From: Kuafuiihalomonas sp039024635
GTDB taxonomy: Bacteria > Myxococcota > Kuafuiibacteriia > Kuafuiibacteriales > Kuafuiibacteriaceae
DNA: 64,000 nt
Direction: 5' to 3'
Assembly (NCBI GenBank): GCA_039024635.1
Contig: JBCCQA010000010.1
Coordinates: 62,001-126,000 of the forward strand
Shown: one piece after another, positions 1 through 9,101 of the stretch
Numbering within the stretch: position 1 is the first letter of the stretch
Layout: each line of letters begins with the position of its first letter
Notes under the pieces: model-generated
Database searches by the model: none
What the model saw: only the letters and a program-made list of their open reading frames with translations
What the model was told of the DNA's origin: nothing
Program-made: the position numbers and the translations under genes

Positions 1-101
1 GGTCGCCGGTACACCCGGTTGTGCGCCAGGTGAACGCGAAGCCGCGCGCCATCGGGGGCCCCGGCCTCAGGCCCCGTTCGAATAGATGATAGGGTGAAAA
101 C
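1..101. other. window edge, no supportable gene
   Basis: Short stretch before the first gene. All three plus-strand frames reach a stop before the kinase start, so it may carry the tail of an upstream gene or only spacer; I cannot decide. Nothing else is recognisable. Confidence 0.4.
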
Positions 102-1457
102 GTGGGTTCGCCGCCACGAAGCGCCGCTCCGTGGCGGCGCCGCCTCCTGTCGAGCGTGCTCGTATGGGCCCTTGCGCCAGGGACCGTGCTGGCCCTGCTC
201 TTCGCCTGGGCGCTCGCCCGAGAGCCCGATCTCCCGAGAAGTTTGGCCGCCTTTACCTACGGGAGCTTTGGCCTCGTCGCGGTCGCGGCCGTCGTACCCG
301 ATCGAGCGCATGGAGTGCGGGCCGGTCTCTTCGTGGCCGGTTTGCTCGGAACCGCGCTAGGGTCGATGGCCCTGATAGGCCTCGCCCCTGGCCCCGTCCT
401 TCTCACCTTCATCGCGATCACCTGCACGGGACTCTTCATGGGCACCCCATGGATGGTCGGGGCTCTGCTCCTCAGCTCGGCCTGCGTAACCCTGGTCGGC
501 CTTCGGCCTCCCCCGATCGAGGTTCCAGGCCTAGTCCACGCCGGAGCCTTCGTGCTTGTCAGCCTGACCGGCGCCGCCCTCTTCCGGTCCACCGTCCGAG
601 CTTTGGAAGGAACCCGACAGGTCGCCGCCCAGGCGCTCACCCGGCTCGAGAGCGCCAGCCGAACCCAGGCAAAGACCCAAAGCACTCTGGATCAGACCCA
701 AAGCACCCTGGATCAGACCCGGCAGGCCCTGGAAGAATCGAAGCGTCTAGAGGCCGTCGGTCGGCTGGCTGGCGGCGTGGCCCACGAGTTCAACAATCTG
801 CTCCAGGTGATGCTGGGCCTCTCCGACCTGCTGGCCGACGAGGTCAAGAGGGGCGAGGGGGCGGAGGCGGTGCGTTCCATTCAGGAGACGGCACGCCAGG
901 GCGCCGAGCTGACGAGCTCTCTGCTCGTGGTGGCCCGCAAAGGCATCGACGAAGCCGAAACCTTCGAGCTCGACGATGCGCTCGAGCTGTGGAGCAAAGC
1001 CTTTCGGCGGATCGTGCCGTCGAACGTCGACTTCGAGATCGACCTTCGCCGAGGACGACCCGTCACGCTCCATGCGGCCAGCCTTCACCGAGCCGTGTTG
1101 AACCTGATCCGAAACGCCATCGACGCCATGCCCGAAGGGGGGCGACTCCAGCTGTCCTGTCGTCCATCTCCGGTCGACGGGTGGATGGTTTTGAGCGTCG
1201 CCGACACGGGTGGGGGCATCGACCCCGAGACCAAGGAGAAGATCTTCGAGCCCTTCTTCACCACCAAGGGGGCCCGCGGCACGGGACTGGGTCTGCCCAT
1301 GGTCCGGGGCTTCGTCGAGCGTTTCGACGGCCGTTTGGAGGTTCACACCCAGCCGGGCCAAGGGACGCGCTTCGAACTTCATATGCTCGAGTCCGATGAC
1401 CCGAGCCTGTCCGGGCCCACGCCGCCCATTCATCCGCCGGCACGACGCCTCGGCTAA
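102..1457 (+). CDS. membrane-bound sensor histidine kinase
   Basis: A 451-residue orphan two-component kinase. The N-terminal 165 residues hold about five hydrophobic membrane segments and no recognisable extracellular sensor domain. A short coiled linker (190-215) contains a direct heptad repeat, TQSTLDQ twice. The dimerisation/phosphoacceptor motif AHEFNN puts the phosphorylated His at about residue 228. The catalytic domain shows the N box (NLIRNAIDAM), G1 (DTGGGI), F (EPFFTTK) and G2 (GTGLGLP) boxes, so it should bind ATP and autophosphorylate. No response regulator is adjacent, so its partner lies elsewhere. The start is a GTG; a second GTG at 94 is in another frame. It converges with the next gene, the stops overlapping by 4 nt. 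The signal sensed is unknown. Confidence 0.93.
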   Translation: MGSPPRSAAPWRRRLLSSVLVWALAPGTVLALLFAWALAREPDLPRSLAAFTYGSFGLVAVAAVVPDRAHGVRAGLFVAGLLGTALGSMALIGLAPGPVLLTFIAITCTGLFMGTPWMVGALLLSSACVTLVGLRPPPIEVPGLVHAGAFVLVSLTGAALFRSTVRALEGTRQVAAQALTRLESASRTQAKTQSTLDQTQSTLDQTRQALEESKRLEAVGRLAGGVAHEFNNLLQVMLGLSDLLADEVKRGEGAEAVRSIQETARQGAELTSSLLVVARKGIDEAETFELDDALELWSKAFRRIVPSNVDFEIDLRRGRPVTLHAASLHRAVLNLIRNAIDAMPEGGRLQLSCRPSPVDGWMVLSVADTGGGIDPETKEKIFEPFFTTKGARGTGLGLPMVRGFVERFDGRLEVHTQPGQGTRFELHMLESDDPSLSGPTPPIHPPARRLG

Positions 1458-2209
1458 GGGTTCCAAGGACCGGCCAGCTCGAGGAAAGGGTCGCTCCCTT
1501 CGAGCTCGGACCAGTGAGCGGAAGCCTCGACTTCGGTCAGGGCTAGTTCCAGGGGCCCGATTTGGTGATTCGTGCTGAGCCACGCACCTGTCGGGACTCG
1601 GGTCCATCCTTCCCAGCTCGCCGACAGGCCTCCCACAGGGATGATCTGAACCCACATTCGCCAGCTTCGCGGACGGCCCTCGGGCCCCAAGAGCCAAAGA
1701 TAAGCGTCCCCCGGCGTATCTCCGCCCGCGTCATGTTCGACCAGGAGGCCGGTTTCTCCCTCCCACTGAACGAGACTCCGGCGAACGCCGGCGTCGAAGA
1801 GCTTCGCCACGGGGTTCAGCCAGTAGCTGTCGTTGTTCCAATGGCTGCGAGCCTGCGAGATAGCGGAGTCGGCATCGGCACCAAGGAGCATATCGCCGTT
1901 CTGTCGGGCGACACCGCGCTCGTTCTGCAGATCGAAGAGTACGTCGTGGTGACCCCAGCGAACCCGCACCAAAGCGCGCTCTCGGTCCCACTGGTGTCGA
2001 TGGCGCCCCCCAAAGAACCACTTCACGTAGCCGGTCTTCTCCCAGCCATCCTGCCCCGCCGCGGACTGCATTCGCCGGGCGAAGGCATCGGCCTCGGGAC
2101 CTGGCTGACCCTTCGGTTTGGGCTCGTGGGCCCCAAGAACCAAAGCAATGAGCCCCACCAGCAAGACACCGATCAGGACCCCGAAGCCAATGAGCAGGCG
2201 CCGAATCAT
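1454..2209 (-). CDS. hypothetical membrane-anchored protein
   Basis: A 251-residue protein with one strongly hydrophobic N-terminal segment (about residues 4-26) and then a soluble, Trp-rich domain. I do not recognise the family. The ATG overlaps the stop of the upstream HerA-like ATPase gene as ATGA, so the two are translationally coupled and probably act together. The hydrophobic N terminus could be an uncleaved anchor or a signal peptide; there is no lipobox. The function is unknown. Confidence 0.8.
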   Translation of the reverse strand: MIRRLLIGFGVLIGVLLVGLIALVLGAHEPKPKGQPGPEADAFARRMQSAAGQDGWEKTGYVKWFFGGRHRHQWDRERALVRVRWGHHDVLFDLQNERGVARQNGDMLLGADADSAISQARSHWNNDSYWLNPVAKLFDAGVRRSLVQWEGETGLLVEHDAGGDTPGDAYLWLLGPEGRPRSWRMWVQIIPVGGLSASWEGWTRVPTGAWLSTNHQIGPLELALTEVEASAHWSELEGSDPFLELAGPWNP

Positions 2210-4518
2210 GAGCCCGCCGTAGGGAGCCAGAGGATCCCAAAGCTCAGAACCTGAATGTCGGACTTCTCCAACCTGACCTCCCGCACCACCGTCTCTTCCA
2301 GCTTCTCTTCCTCGTCTCGCCGCAAGGCTTCGATGGCCTCTTCAAGCTCTTGCTCTAGGGCCTGGGCGTCCTCCTCCAAGCGCTCGATCTCAGCTTCGAG
2401 CGCATTCACCCGCTGCGAGGCTCGTGCTGACTGACGACGCCGACTCACGGCGGTACTCAGGCTCTTCTTGCGGCCGATACCGAAGAGGCTGAGAACGGTC
2501 GCCCCGACGTTCACCGCCTCCTCGAGCTGCCGCGACTTCGCTACCCCTTCCAACTCGGCCAGCCGAGCCGTCTTCGATTGAAGTCGGTCGTCCAAGCGGT
2601 CGGCCCGTTTCGTGAAACGCGCCTTGAGCTCGACCATCTCTTCCGCGATTCGATTGTCGATCTCCGCCCGGCAGCGCTCATCGAAGGCGTCTCGAGACTC
2701 CTCGGCCCGTCCATGAAGCTTCAGCGCCTTGTTGGAGAACATGCCCCGGGACTCGCTTCGATAGACTTCGTCGACCCCTCGCTTCTCAAGCTTGCGCATC
2801 TCTGAAGGGGCGTCACACCAGGAAGGGAGAGGGCACCAGCGACCTTCGGTCGGAGCCTCGGTGAGAAGAATACCGTCCTCCAAGACCAGACTGCGTCCTT
2901 CATCGGGCGGAACCCCGCCCAGAGGGCCCCAGACTCGGAGGAGGCGCTCATCGAGAACGAATCCTAGACGATCCTCGTCGAAGCGAAGCGCCAGCTCGGC
3001 GAAGAGGGTCGGCACCCAAACCGGCTCGGCCCCCGGACCGGCCGGTCGGAGCCCAGGACCGGCCATCCGCTCGAGGAGCTTCGCCCGGGCGGCTCGAGGA
3101 TCCAAATGACGAACCGCCGAGCCCTCAACAGTCGGCGGGCTGGGGAGCCTTCCGTCGTCGACCGTGACGGACTTCGACGGGCGTGCTTCCGCCTCGGCGT
3201 CATGCCGGCCGTGAAGGGCGTTGAGCGGCCCGATCTCGGCCCCCGTCAGCGGACCCCGAAGGAAGCACATGGCGTGACGGGACCCCAGAACCGCCGGCTC
3301 GCCCCGCGCCACCTGATGGAGGACAAATTGCCGCTTCTCTAGGGCGGCCACGGTCCTGTCGAGTCCGGCCGCGTCGATGCCTTTCAGAAGCCGCTCTCGA
3401 TCCTGTTTGGTTGTCAGACGGCCGATGGCCCAGGTGCCGGCATTGCTGAGCGCCTTGTAGTCGAGATCGACGGGGTTCTGAGTGGAGAGGACCACGCCCA
3501 CCCCGACGGCTCGGGTCTGCTTCATCATCGTGAGCAGCGGACGTTTGCTGGGAGGATTGTGCGGATGAGGAGGGAGGTAACCCGCCACCTCGTCGAAGAA
3601 GAGCAGCGCACGCAGCTCCTCTGTGCCGGGCTGGGCGCGAGCCCAAGAAAGAACCTTGGACAAGAGGAGAGAGACGAAGAACTGACGCTGGCCCTCATCG
3701 AGATGGGCCAGCGCGAACACCGACACACGGGTCCGCGCCCCTGCTTTGCTCAGCAAGCGCTCGGCATCCAGGTCCGGCCCCTGGCTCCAGACCTCGAAGG
3801 AAGGCGAAGCTAGAACCCCGTTGAAGGCGACGGCCAGCTCGGTGCGCTCATCGGGAGGGAAGAACTTGTCGACCGGGAATACGCCCAGCTTCGCGAAGGG
3901 CGGATCCATGAGCCGGAGGATGAATCGCTCCAGGTCCAAGTCTTCGCCTTCTCGCCAAGCGGTCTCGACGATCCGCGCACTTAGTACGTGCGCCGGGTCC
4001 TTGACCGGGTCGGCGGCCCGTCCCACCAATCCGAACAGACCGGACACGGTGTCCGAGATCAGGTCCCGGAGCGCCTCGGCATTGGCCATCAGTTCTTCGG
4101 GAGGGCGCGAGAGGGAAGCCATGACGTCCACTGGCACCCCTGCCGTAGAGCCCGGCGTATGGACGACGAAGTCCATCTTGGCGCGGATCCGGGCCACGTC
4201 CTTCAGTTCGAGACCCGCCGCCTCGATACCCTTCTTCCAGCGAGCTGCAGTCTCTTCCGGGTCGTCTTTCCCACACCACGGCGCAAAGCTCGGAGGCGAT
4301 AGCTCTGGGAAGACCAGCCCGAGATTGCCCAGGTCGCCCTTGGGATCGATGGCGATGATGGGAACGCCCGCGTCGATCAGCTCTTCCAAGAGGACGAGGG
4401 ACAAGCCCGTCTTCCCGCTGCCCGTCATGCCCACCACGACCCCGTGAGTCGTCAGGCGAGAGGACTTCAAATGGACGGGCTCGCCCCGTCCATCGAAACC
4501 GAGATGAAGACTGCTCAC
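2206..4518 (-). CDS. HerA-like / DUF87-type ATPase with coiled-coil tail
   Basis: A 770-residue P-loop ATPase of the HerA/FtsK superfamily. The Walker A motif GMTGSGKT sits at residues 30-37 and the Walker B stretch ALLFFDE ends near residue 310, followed by a sensor-like region (STQNP) near 360. The last 200 residues are highly charged and look like a long coiled coil. HerA-type proteins form hexameric DNA pumps or helicases, but this one has no NurA nuclease next to it, so a role in DNA end processing is not shown. The start is a GTG. The downstream membrane protein is translationally coupled. The substrate is unknown. Confidence 0.85.
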   Translation of the reverse strand: MSSLHLGFDGRGEPVHLKSSRLTTHGVVVGMTGSGKTGLSLVLLEELIDAGVPIIAIDPKGDLGNLGLVFPELSPPSFAPWCGKDDPEETAARWKKGIEAAGLELKDVARIRAKMDFVVHTPGSTAGVPVDVMASLSRPPEELMANAEALRDLISDTVSGLFGLVGRAADPVKDPAHVLSARIVETAWREGEDLDLERFILRLMDPPFAKLGVFPVDKFFPPDERTELAVAFNGVLASPSFEVWSQGPDLDAERLLSKAGARTRVSVFALAHLDEGQRQFFVSLLLSKVLSWARAQPGTEELRALLFFDEVAGYLPPHPHNPPSKRPLLTMMKQTRAVGVGVVLSTQNPVDLDYKALSNAGTWAIGRLTTKQDRERLLKGIDAAGLDRTVAALEKRQFVLHQVARGEPAVLGSRHAMCFLRGPLTGAEIGPLNALHGRHDAEAEARPSKSVTVDDGRLPSPPTVEGSAVRHLDPRAARAKLLERMAGPGLRPAGPGAEPVWVPTLFAELALRFDEDRLGFVLDERLLRVWGPLGGVPPDEGRSLVLEDGILLTEAPTEGRWCPLPSWCDAPSEMRKLEKRGVDEVYRSESRGMFSNKALKLHGRAEESRDAFDERCRAEIDNRIAEEMVELKARFTKRADRLDDRLQSKTARLAELEGVAKSRQLEEAVNVGATVLSLFGIGRKKSLSTAVSRRRQSARASQRVNALEAEIERLEEDAQALEQELEEAIEALRRDEEEKLEETVVREVRLEKSDIQVLSFGILWLPTAGS

Positions 4519-4626
4519 GGGGCCTGTATCCTCGCCCGGACGACCCGGGTCAAAGGCCAGGACGGTCCCTCGACGAGAGCGACTTTCGCTTGGCGGAGAG
4601 CTCGTCAGCCCCCATCTTCGTGCGCC

Positions 4627-5499
4627 TTGGTCCCCTACCTACAGATCCACGCCGCCGTCGTCTTGTGGGGCTTTACGGCCATCCTGGGTAAGGCCATTCA
4701 GCTCCCCGCCCTTCCCTTGGTGTGGTGGCGGATGCTTCTCGTCAGCGTATGCCTGGCTCTGTGGCCTCCGGTCTGGCGTGAGCTGCGACGCATGCGCCCC
4801 CGCCTGGTGCTGAGCTACGCCGGGATCGGCGTCATCCTCGGCCTCCACTGGCTGACCTTCTACACGGCCATTAAGTGGTCGAACGCCTCCGTAGGCGCGA
4901 CCTGCATCGCCACTGGCCCCGTCTTCCTGGCCTTCGTCGAGCCTTGGATTCGGCGGCGCGGATTCGCCTCTCGAGAGCTGTGGATCGGGCTCTTGGGCAT
5001 CGCGGGTGTCGCCTTGGTGGTCGACGGCGCTCCGAGCGGAATGGGCCCGGGCATCGCGATCGGCATCTTGTCCGCCCTCATCGTGACTTTCTTTGGCGTC
5101 TTCAACAAGCAGCTCATCGACGCCGCGAGCGCAGTGACGGTGTTGTTCATCGAGATCACGGCCGGGACCCTCTTCCTGAGCCTTTTCATTCCCTTCAGCG
5201 CCACTTGGCCTTGGCCCGAGACCGCGGACCTGGGGATGCTCTTCGCGCTGTCCTTCGGATGCACGCTCGTTCCCATGCAGCTTTCCCTGCGAGCTCTCAG
5301 GCATCTCAGCACCTTCAGCGTCCAGCTCTCTGTGAACCTAGAACCCGTGTACGCCGTGGTCCTGGGTGCCCTACTCTTCGGCGAGCATCTGACCTTGGGC
5401 TTCGAATTCTACCTGGGCGTTCTGGTCCTCTTGGCGGCGGTGCTCGGCGACATTCCGCGAAGAGCGGTTCAGAGCGCGAAGGCCGTCCCCGTCAACTGA
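4627..5499 (+). CDS. EamA/DMT-family permease
   Basis: An inner-membrane protein of about 290 residues with roughly ten hydrophobic segments in the two five-helix halves typical of the drug/metabolite transporter (EamA) family. It starts with the usual first helix (IHAAVVLWGFTAILGK). The reading frame stays open upstream to an ATG at 4444, but that would overlap the divergent ATPase and add about 60 hydrophilic residues not found in the family; the TTG at 4627 fits much better, although no clear ribosome binding site is visible. The C-terminal half keeps a family-typical segment ending NLEPVYAVVLGALLFGE. The exported metabolite cannot be predicted. Confidence 0.88.
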   Translation: MVPYLQIHAAVVLWGFTAILGKAIQLPALPLVWWRMLLVSVCLALWPPVWRELRRMRPRLVLSYAGIGVILGLHWLTFYTAIKWSNASVGATCIATGPVFLAFVEPWIRRRGFASRELWIGLLGIAGVALVVDGAPSGMGPGIAIGILSALIVTFFGVFNKQLIDAASAVTVLFIEITAGTLFLSLFIPFSATWPWPETADLGMLFALSFGCTLVPMQLSLRALRHLSTFSVQLSVNLEPVYAVVLGALLFGEHLTLGFEFYLGVLVLLAAVLGDIPRRAVQSAKAVPVN

Positions 5500-6350
5500 A
5501 GGGACGTATCGAAGAGCTCCCGGCAACGCTCTCGATCGTCGGCGCCTGACCAGACGTGCACGTGTCTCTTCTGGTATCCGAAGTGTTCGCCGCTGCGACC
5601 GTGGAGCTCATCGGTGAGGGCCGTCCAAGCCAGGGCTCGGCCGGACTTCTTCGGCGTGGAAGCACCAGGGAGCCGCGCGATGCCTGGCGCCAGAGCAGAG
5701 TAGACGCGCCGTGCCCAGGGCGCATGATCCCGCGCCAGTCCGGTGGCGGGAACGAGCCCAGGGTCGAAACTGAAGACGCCCATCCGCTCCGCTGGCACCC
5801 GCCGGGCCAGCTCGTTGACGATCATGAGATTGCACAACTTGCTCGTCGCGTAGCGGTCCATGCCCAAGAGCCTGGGTCCCCGATCGTCCCCGACGTCGCC
5901 CCGGGCCAAGCGCTCGGCCGTCGTGTAGCGCCCCCCGCGAAATCCGAACAGCCGGGCCAGGTGTTCGTTGGGATCGTGGGTCCCGCTTCCCGTGAACAAC
6001 ACGCGGCCTCCGGTTTCCAGCTTGGGAAGAAGCACCATCAGCAGCAAGAAGTGGGCGAGGTGGTTCACACCAAAACTGAGCTCGTGACCTTCCTCGGTAT
6101 GGAGGTCGCCGCTCACCACCTGAACGCCCGCATTGGCGATCAGCACGTCGGCCCGCTCGATCGAGCGCGCGAAAGCGCGAACCTGAGCCAGTGCGCTCAG
6201 GTCAACCTTCTCCACCTGAAGCCGTCCATGGGTCGGCAGACCGCTTGGGTCACGGGCCGCGAGGACCACCTCGCAGTCCACTTCCAGGAGTCGAGCCAAG
6301 GCCTCGGCCCCAATGCCTTGGGTCCCACCCGTCATGACGACGCGCTTCAC
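5469..6350 (-). CDS. short-chain dehydrogenase/reductase
   Basis: An NAD(P)-dependent oxidoreductase of the SDR superfamily, closest in style to retinol dehydrogenase/WW-oxidoreductase-like members. It has the cofactor motif TGGTQGIG near the N terminus, the structural motif NAG (IANAGVQV), and the catalytic YATSK with a preceding conserved region. A frame-compatible TTG lies 12 nt upstream at 6362, but an SD-like GAGAGG runs right up to it, so the GTG at 6350 is preferred. The 3' end overlaps the convergent permease gene by about 30 nt. The substrate is unknown. Confidence 0.88.
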   Translation of the reverse strand: MKRVVMTGGTQGIGAEALARLLEVDCEVVLAARDPSGLPTHGRLQVEKVDLSALAQVRAFARSIERADVLIANAGVQVVSGDLHTEEGHELSFGVNHLAHFLLLMVLLPKLETGGRVLFTGSGTHDPNEHLARLFGFRGGRYTTAERLARGDVGDDRGPRLLGMDRYATSKLCNLMIVNELARRVPAERMGVFSFDPGLVPATGLARDHAPWARRVYSALAPGIARLPGASTPKKSGRALAWTALTDELHGRSGEHFGYQKRHVHVWSGADDRERCRELFDTSLQLTGTAFAL

Positions 6351-6449
6351 GCGGCCATCCAATCCTCTCCCGCGCCACGATACAATGGCGAGCCCAGCGC
6401 ATCGGCGATTCGATAATCGATGGACGCGACGAAAACCCAGATCCGAAGA

Positions 6450-7166
6450 TCAGGATCGGAGGAGGCGCTCGGTGATCACCTCGTAGACCTCGGGGCTAAA
6501 GCCAAATCCGGTGTGGGCGCATTGGACCTCGACGTGCTCCACCTTCGGACTGACACGGTCGATACAGGCGGCCGGACAGACTACGCCGTCGCTTCGACTG
6601 AAGAGGGCGGTGATGGGCACCTCAATGGGTCGACGGTCGCGCAGAAGGAGCTCCTGCTCCAGGACGTCGAGGTCGAGCCCTCGACGTTCCCGGAAGAAAC
6701 GGTGCGTCGTCGTGTACTTGGGGCCTCCTACGATAGGGCTCCCCATCGTGATCACCTGGCGAACTAGAGCGGGGGCCTCCCGGGCTACTTCTCGGGCCAT
6801 GAAGCCGCCGAGGCTCCACCCGATGATATCGACCCGTCCCTGCCGGGCCCGTCGTCGCACGAGGCCCGCAACCCGAGGGAGCACGGACTCGACGCGCCCC
6901 AAGTTCAGGCCAAGACCCCAGCCGTCGACGCGATGGCCGAGGCGAGCCAGGGTTCGGCGCAGCACGAAGGTCACCGAGTCTCCGGTCATGAAACCCGGGA
7001 CCACCACCACGTTGGCGTGGCCTCGCCGGTCGGCGATGCGGGGCCACACGGCCGGCAGCGTGGCGGCCACGCCGAATCCTCGAAGTAGCGCCAAGGGCTT
7101 CCGCTCGGGCACGAAGAGCTCGGTCGGAAGTTCGGCCTGGGCGTTCACGGGCGGAGCACAGCCCAA
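6450..7166 (-). CDS. alpha/beta hydrolase, lipase-like
   Basis: About 238 residues with an alpha/beta-hydrolase fold. The nucleophile elbow is GWSLGG, an oxyanion-side segment VVVPGFMTGD precedes it, and the conserved acid (FSRSDGVV) and C-terminal His (CAHTGFG) are in order. This pattern resembles bacterial triacylglycerol lipases or esterases. The listed start is TTG at 7166; a GTG at 7148 would shorten it by six residues. There is no obvious signal peptide, so it may be cytoplasmic. The substrate is unknown. Confidence 0.82.
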   Translation of the reverse strand: MGCAPPVNAQAELPTELFVPERKPLALLRGFGVAATLPAVWPRIADRRGHANVVVVPGFMTGDSVTFVLRRTLARLGHRVDGWGLGLNLGRVESVLPRVAGLVRRRARQGRVDIIGWSLGGFMAREVAREAPALVRQVITMGSPIVGGPKYTTTHRFFRERRGLDLDVLEQELLLRDRRPIEVPITALFSRSDGVVCPAACIDRVSPKVEHVEVQCAHTGFGFSPEVYEVITERLLRS

Positions 7167-7384
7167 CCGCCGGCCGCCGAGCCATCAAAACTCGACCGCT
7201 GAAGGTCCTCGGGCCCATCTCCTCCCCAAGAAAGCTGCGACCGATAGGCCTCACCGAATGCCGAACTCACTTGGCTAGTGTGTCCTGACAGAGCCACAAA
7301 GCGACCGCGAAGTATGCCGCAGACGTACCGTCCGATTGACACTCAGGCTTGCCCTGCCAAGAAGCCTCGACCATCAGACCCCCG

Positions 7385-9016
7385 ATGCCGAATCTTCAAT
7401 CCATCCAAGCCATCGCGGAGGCGGCGGGCCTAGGCCCGGCGGACATCGAGCCTCACGGGCATTACATCGCGAAGTTGGCCCAGCCGGTGGTGGACCGGGC
7501 TAGCGCGGAGCAGAAAGGCAAGCTCGTTCTGGTCTCGGCCATGACCCCGACTCCAGCCGGAGAAGGCAAGACGACCACCTCCATCGGACTGGCCCAAGGA
7601 CTTAAGCGCAAGGGCAAGTCCTCCATGCTCGCGCTGCGAGAGCCCTCGCTTGGGCCCTGTATGGGCATGAAGGGCGGCGCCACTGGCGGCGGTGCCTCAT
7701 CTATTCACCCGGAAGACCGAATCAACCTCCACTTCACCGGTGACCTGCACGCCATCACTTCAGCCCACAATCTGCTGGCCGCCATGCTCGACAACCATCT
7801 TCACTTCGACAACCCGCGAGGCATTCGGCAGGCCAATTGGAAACGCGTGCTCGACATGAACGACCGAGCCCTGCGCAACGTCGTCGTCGGCCTAGGCGGG
7901 ACCAAAAACGGCTTCACCCGGGAGACCAGCTTCGACATTACGGCGGCCTCCGAGGTGATGGCCATGCTTTGTCTGGCCGAGAACCGTGAAGATCTCGAGC
8001 AGCGCATCGACCGCACTTGGATTGGATTCGACAACGAAGGCCGAGCAGTCACGCCCAAAGACATCAACGCGACCACGGGAATGCTGGTCCTCCTCAAGGA
8101 TGCGCTTTTGCCCAACCTGGTCCAGACCACCGAAGGCGTCCCTGCGCTGATTCACGGAGGGCCTTTCGCCAACATCGCCCATGGATGTAACTCAGTCATC
8201 GCCACCAAGACCGCCCTCGGTCTGGCAGACTGGGTCGTCACCGAAGCGGGCTTTGCCTTCGACCTTGGGGGAGAGAAGTTTTTCGACATCAAGTGCCGCT
8301 CGGCGGGGCTAGACGTGGCGGCCGTCGTCTTGGTCGGCACCATTCGAGCGTTGAAGATGCACGGCGGCGTGGCTTTGGATCAGCTCAGCAAGCCGAACTC
8401 CGAAGCCGTGGCCAAGGGCATCGGCAACATCGAGAAGCACATCGACAGCATCCGAGCCTTCGGCAAGGAGCCGATCCTCGCTTTGAACAAGTTCCCCACC
8501 GACAGCCAGGCAGAAGTCGACGTGGTCGCCGAGCTCTGTCGAAGGCTGAACATCCGCATGTCCGAAGCCAGTCACTTCGCCGACGGTGGCGCCGGCGCCG
8601 ACGACTTGGCCCAAGCAGTCCTGGACACGAGCGAATCCAAGCCCCTGCAGTACCTCTACGAAGATGACGCGAGCGTAAGCACAAAGATCGAGAGCATCGC
8701 TCGACGAATCTACGGCGCCCGATCGGTCCTATTCACGACCCAGGCCCAAAAGCAGCTTGCGCGGGTCGAACAGCTCGGCCTGACCCATCTCCCGGTCTGC
8801 ATGGCCAAAACCCAGAAGTCTCTTTCGGACGACCCGAGCAAGCTGGGTCGACCGACCGACTTCGACATCACGGTCCGTGACGTCGAAATAAGCACCGGGG
8901 CTGGTTTCCTTGTGATCCTGACCGGCGACATGATGCGGATGCCGGGGCTGCCGCGAGTGCCGCGCTCGGAGAAGCTTCGACTGGAGGGCGACTCCATCCA
9001 TGGCTTGATGGGCTGA
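7385..9016 (+). CDS. fhs: formate--tetrahydrofolate ligase
   Basis: A 543-residue formyl-THF synthetase, which makes 10-formyl-THF from formate, ATP and THF for one-carbon metabolism. The P-loop-like motif TPAGEGKTTTSIGL is near residue 58 and the conserved REPSLGPCMGMKGGATGGG block follows. Length and collinearity match the single-domain bacterial enzyme. The ATG at 7385 starts MPNLQSIQAIAE; an in-frame TTG 36 nt upstream is less likely. It stands alone, with about 220 nt of upstream spacer and no folate genes beside it. Confidence 0.97.
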   Translation: MPNLQSIQAIAEAAGLGPADIEPHGHYIAKLAQPVVDRASAEQKGKLVLVSAMTPTPAGEGKTTTSIGLAQGLKRKGKSSMLALREPSLGPCMGMKGGATGGGASSIHPEDRINLHFTGDLHAITSAHNLLAAMLDNHLHFDNPRGIRQANWKRVLDMNDRALRNVVVGLGGTKNGFTRETSFDITAASEVMAMLCLAENREDLEQRIDRTWIGFDNEGRAVTPKDINATTGMLVLLKDALLPNLVQTTEGVPALIHGGPFANIAHGCNSVIATKTALGLADWVVTEAGFAFDLGGEKFFDIKCRSAGLDVAAVVLVGTIRALKMHGGVALDQLSKPNSEAVAKGIGNIEKHIDSIRAFGKEPILALNKFPTDSQAEVDVVAELCRRLNIRMSEASHFADGGAGADDLAQAVLDTSESKPLQYLYEDDASVSTKIESIARRIYGARSVLFTTQAQKQLARVEQLGLTHLPVCMAKTQKSLSDDPSKLGRPTDFDITVRDVEISTGAGFLVILTGDMMRMPGLPRVPRSEKLRLEGDSIHGLMG

Positions 9017-9101
9017 ATCCTATAGGTCGAAGGCGCAACCGAGTGGGCCCGCTGAACGCGTCCCGGATCCGCTTCTTTCCGCTCACGGATGAACTCTCAG
9101 C

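Noticed and set aside
61..82. GC-rich inverted repeat near the window start
   Set aside because: No U-run and no identified upstream gene, so a terminator call cannot be supported.
676..719. Direct repeat in the histidine kinase gene
   Set aside because: It encodes two coiled-coil heptads in the linker and is not a mobile or regulatory element.
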